A stretch of 32,588 nucleotides of DNA, taken from Methylobacterium sp. E-066 (GTDB lineage: Bacteria > Pseudomonadota > Alphaproteobacteria > Rhizobiales > Beijerinckiaceae). The notes under the pieces were generated by a model. It saw only the letters and a list, made by a program, of their open reading frames with translations. It made no database searches and was not told where the DNA came from. The position numbers and the translations under genes are program-made. The stretch is taken from assembly GCF_022829635.1 (NCBI RefSeq), contig NZ_JAKSYO010000095.1, positions 1 to 32,588 of the forward strand, written 5' to 3'. Positions within the stretch are counted from its first letter, which is position 1. Each line of letters starts with the position of its first letter. Shown piece by piece: positions 32,342-32,588 of this stretch.

Positions 32342-32588
32342 CGTACAATCCGATTTGTATGTCTTTATCAGATCCATGCTCGATCGAATCGGTACGTATC
32401 ACCAAGACAAAGCTTGAGCAAATTAGAATTTTTCTATCCTAATTGACATAATTATCTATCAGTATTGTATTTGATTTGATAATTGCAATAGATATAACGC
32501 AAAAAACTTATAAGAATAGCCGGACACTTCATGCCGTGACATTTCCCGGCTCACAATGGTCCATTCCATTGTCCCACAGACTTCATCG
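32342..32588. other. AT-rich region upstream of the double-barrel protein
   Basis: The 247 bp are the most AT-rich of the window, especially 32410-32520. They include A/T runs suited to promoters or to binding of nucleoid proteins. The promoter of the minus-strand gene must lie here, but several candidate hexamers exist and none stands out. No gene is visible. Confidence 0.4.

Noticed and set aside
1..32588. CRISPR arrays, tRNA or rRNA genes, prophage or toxin-antitoxin modules
   Set aside because: No regularly spaced direct repeats, cloverleaf-type sequences, rRNA segments, integrase, phage structural genes or paired small toxin-antitoxin frames were recognised by eye.

Overview
The window is high-GC alphaproteobacterial DNA. 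It most likely comes from a Methylobacterium/Methylorubrum-type member of the Hyphomicrobiales (Rhizobiales). The evidence is the rhizobial flagellar gene order (flgB-flgC-fliE-flgG-flgA-flgI-motE-flgH-fliL-fliP-flagellin), the rhizobial-only genes motC, motE and ftcR/rem, and palindrome-rich intergenic repeats of the kind seen in that group. The genus is an inference; no rRNA or other marker gene is present.

Bases 1-2300 start inside an IS5-family element whose transposase runs leftward off the window. The element ends about 70 bp upstream of its transposase start, directly against the 3' part of fliR, so the export-gate gene fliR is interrupted. Behind the fragment, closely packed, are a FliJ-like gene, flgJ (rod-binding domain only), a FlgN-like gene and a single-pass membrane protein of FliL-like layout. 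A run of five hairpins (2355-2466) separates them from a convergent 912-residue heparinase II/III-like gene. An AT-rich leader then precedes ftcR, an orphan OmpR-type flagellar regulator.

Bases 6676-21463 hold the basal-body and motor genes on the + strand: flgB, flgC, fliE, flgG, flgA, flgI, motE, flgH, fliL, fliP, a flagellin gene with its own leader and terminator, then fliF, a FliH-like gene, motB, motC, fliK and a secreted lytic transglycosylase. Most neighbours overlap by 1-4 nt, which suggests translational coupling. Together they encode the rod, P- and L-rings, MS-ring, stator accessory proteins, hook-length control and a muramidase for wall penetration. Absent from the window, and presumably elsewhere, are fliG, fliM, fliN, motA, flhA, flhB, fliQ, the hook genes, flaF and flbT.

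Bases 21464-32588 are accessory: a 37-codon membrane microprotein, a secreted unknown, a 78-bp IS5-type MITE sitting on the stop codon of a 63-residue gene, a palindrome-rich spacer, a SleB-type wall-hydrolase lipoprotein, a cobalamin riboswitch in front of a TonB-dependent receptor, an SMR efflux protein, a serine beta-lactamase-fold hydrolase, a block of palindromic repeats, an HdeD-like membrane protein fused to a probable permuted papain-fold domain, and a tandem double-barrel outer membrane protein.

The observations most worth following are the fliR disruption, the HdeD-papain fusion, the B12-riboswitch-controlled receptor with a His-rich plug, the flagellin with an internal helical repeat and a ribosome-site hairpin, and the MITE.
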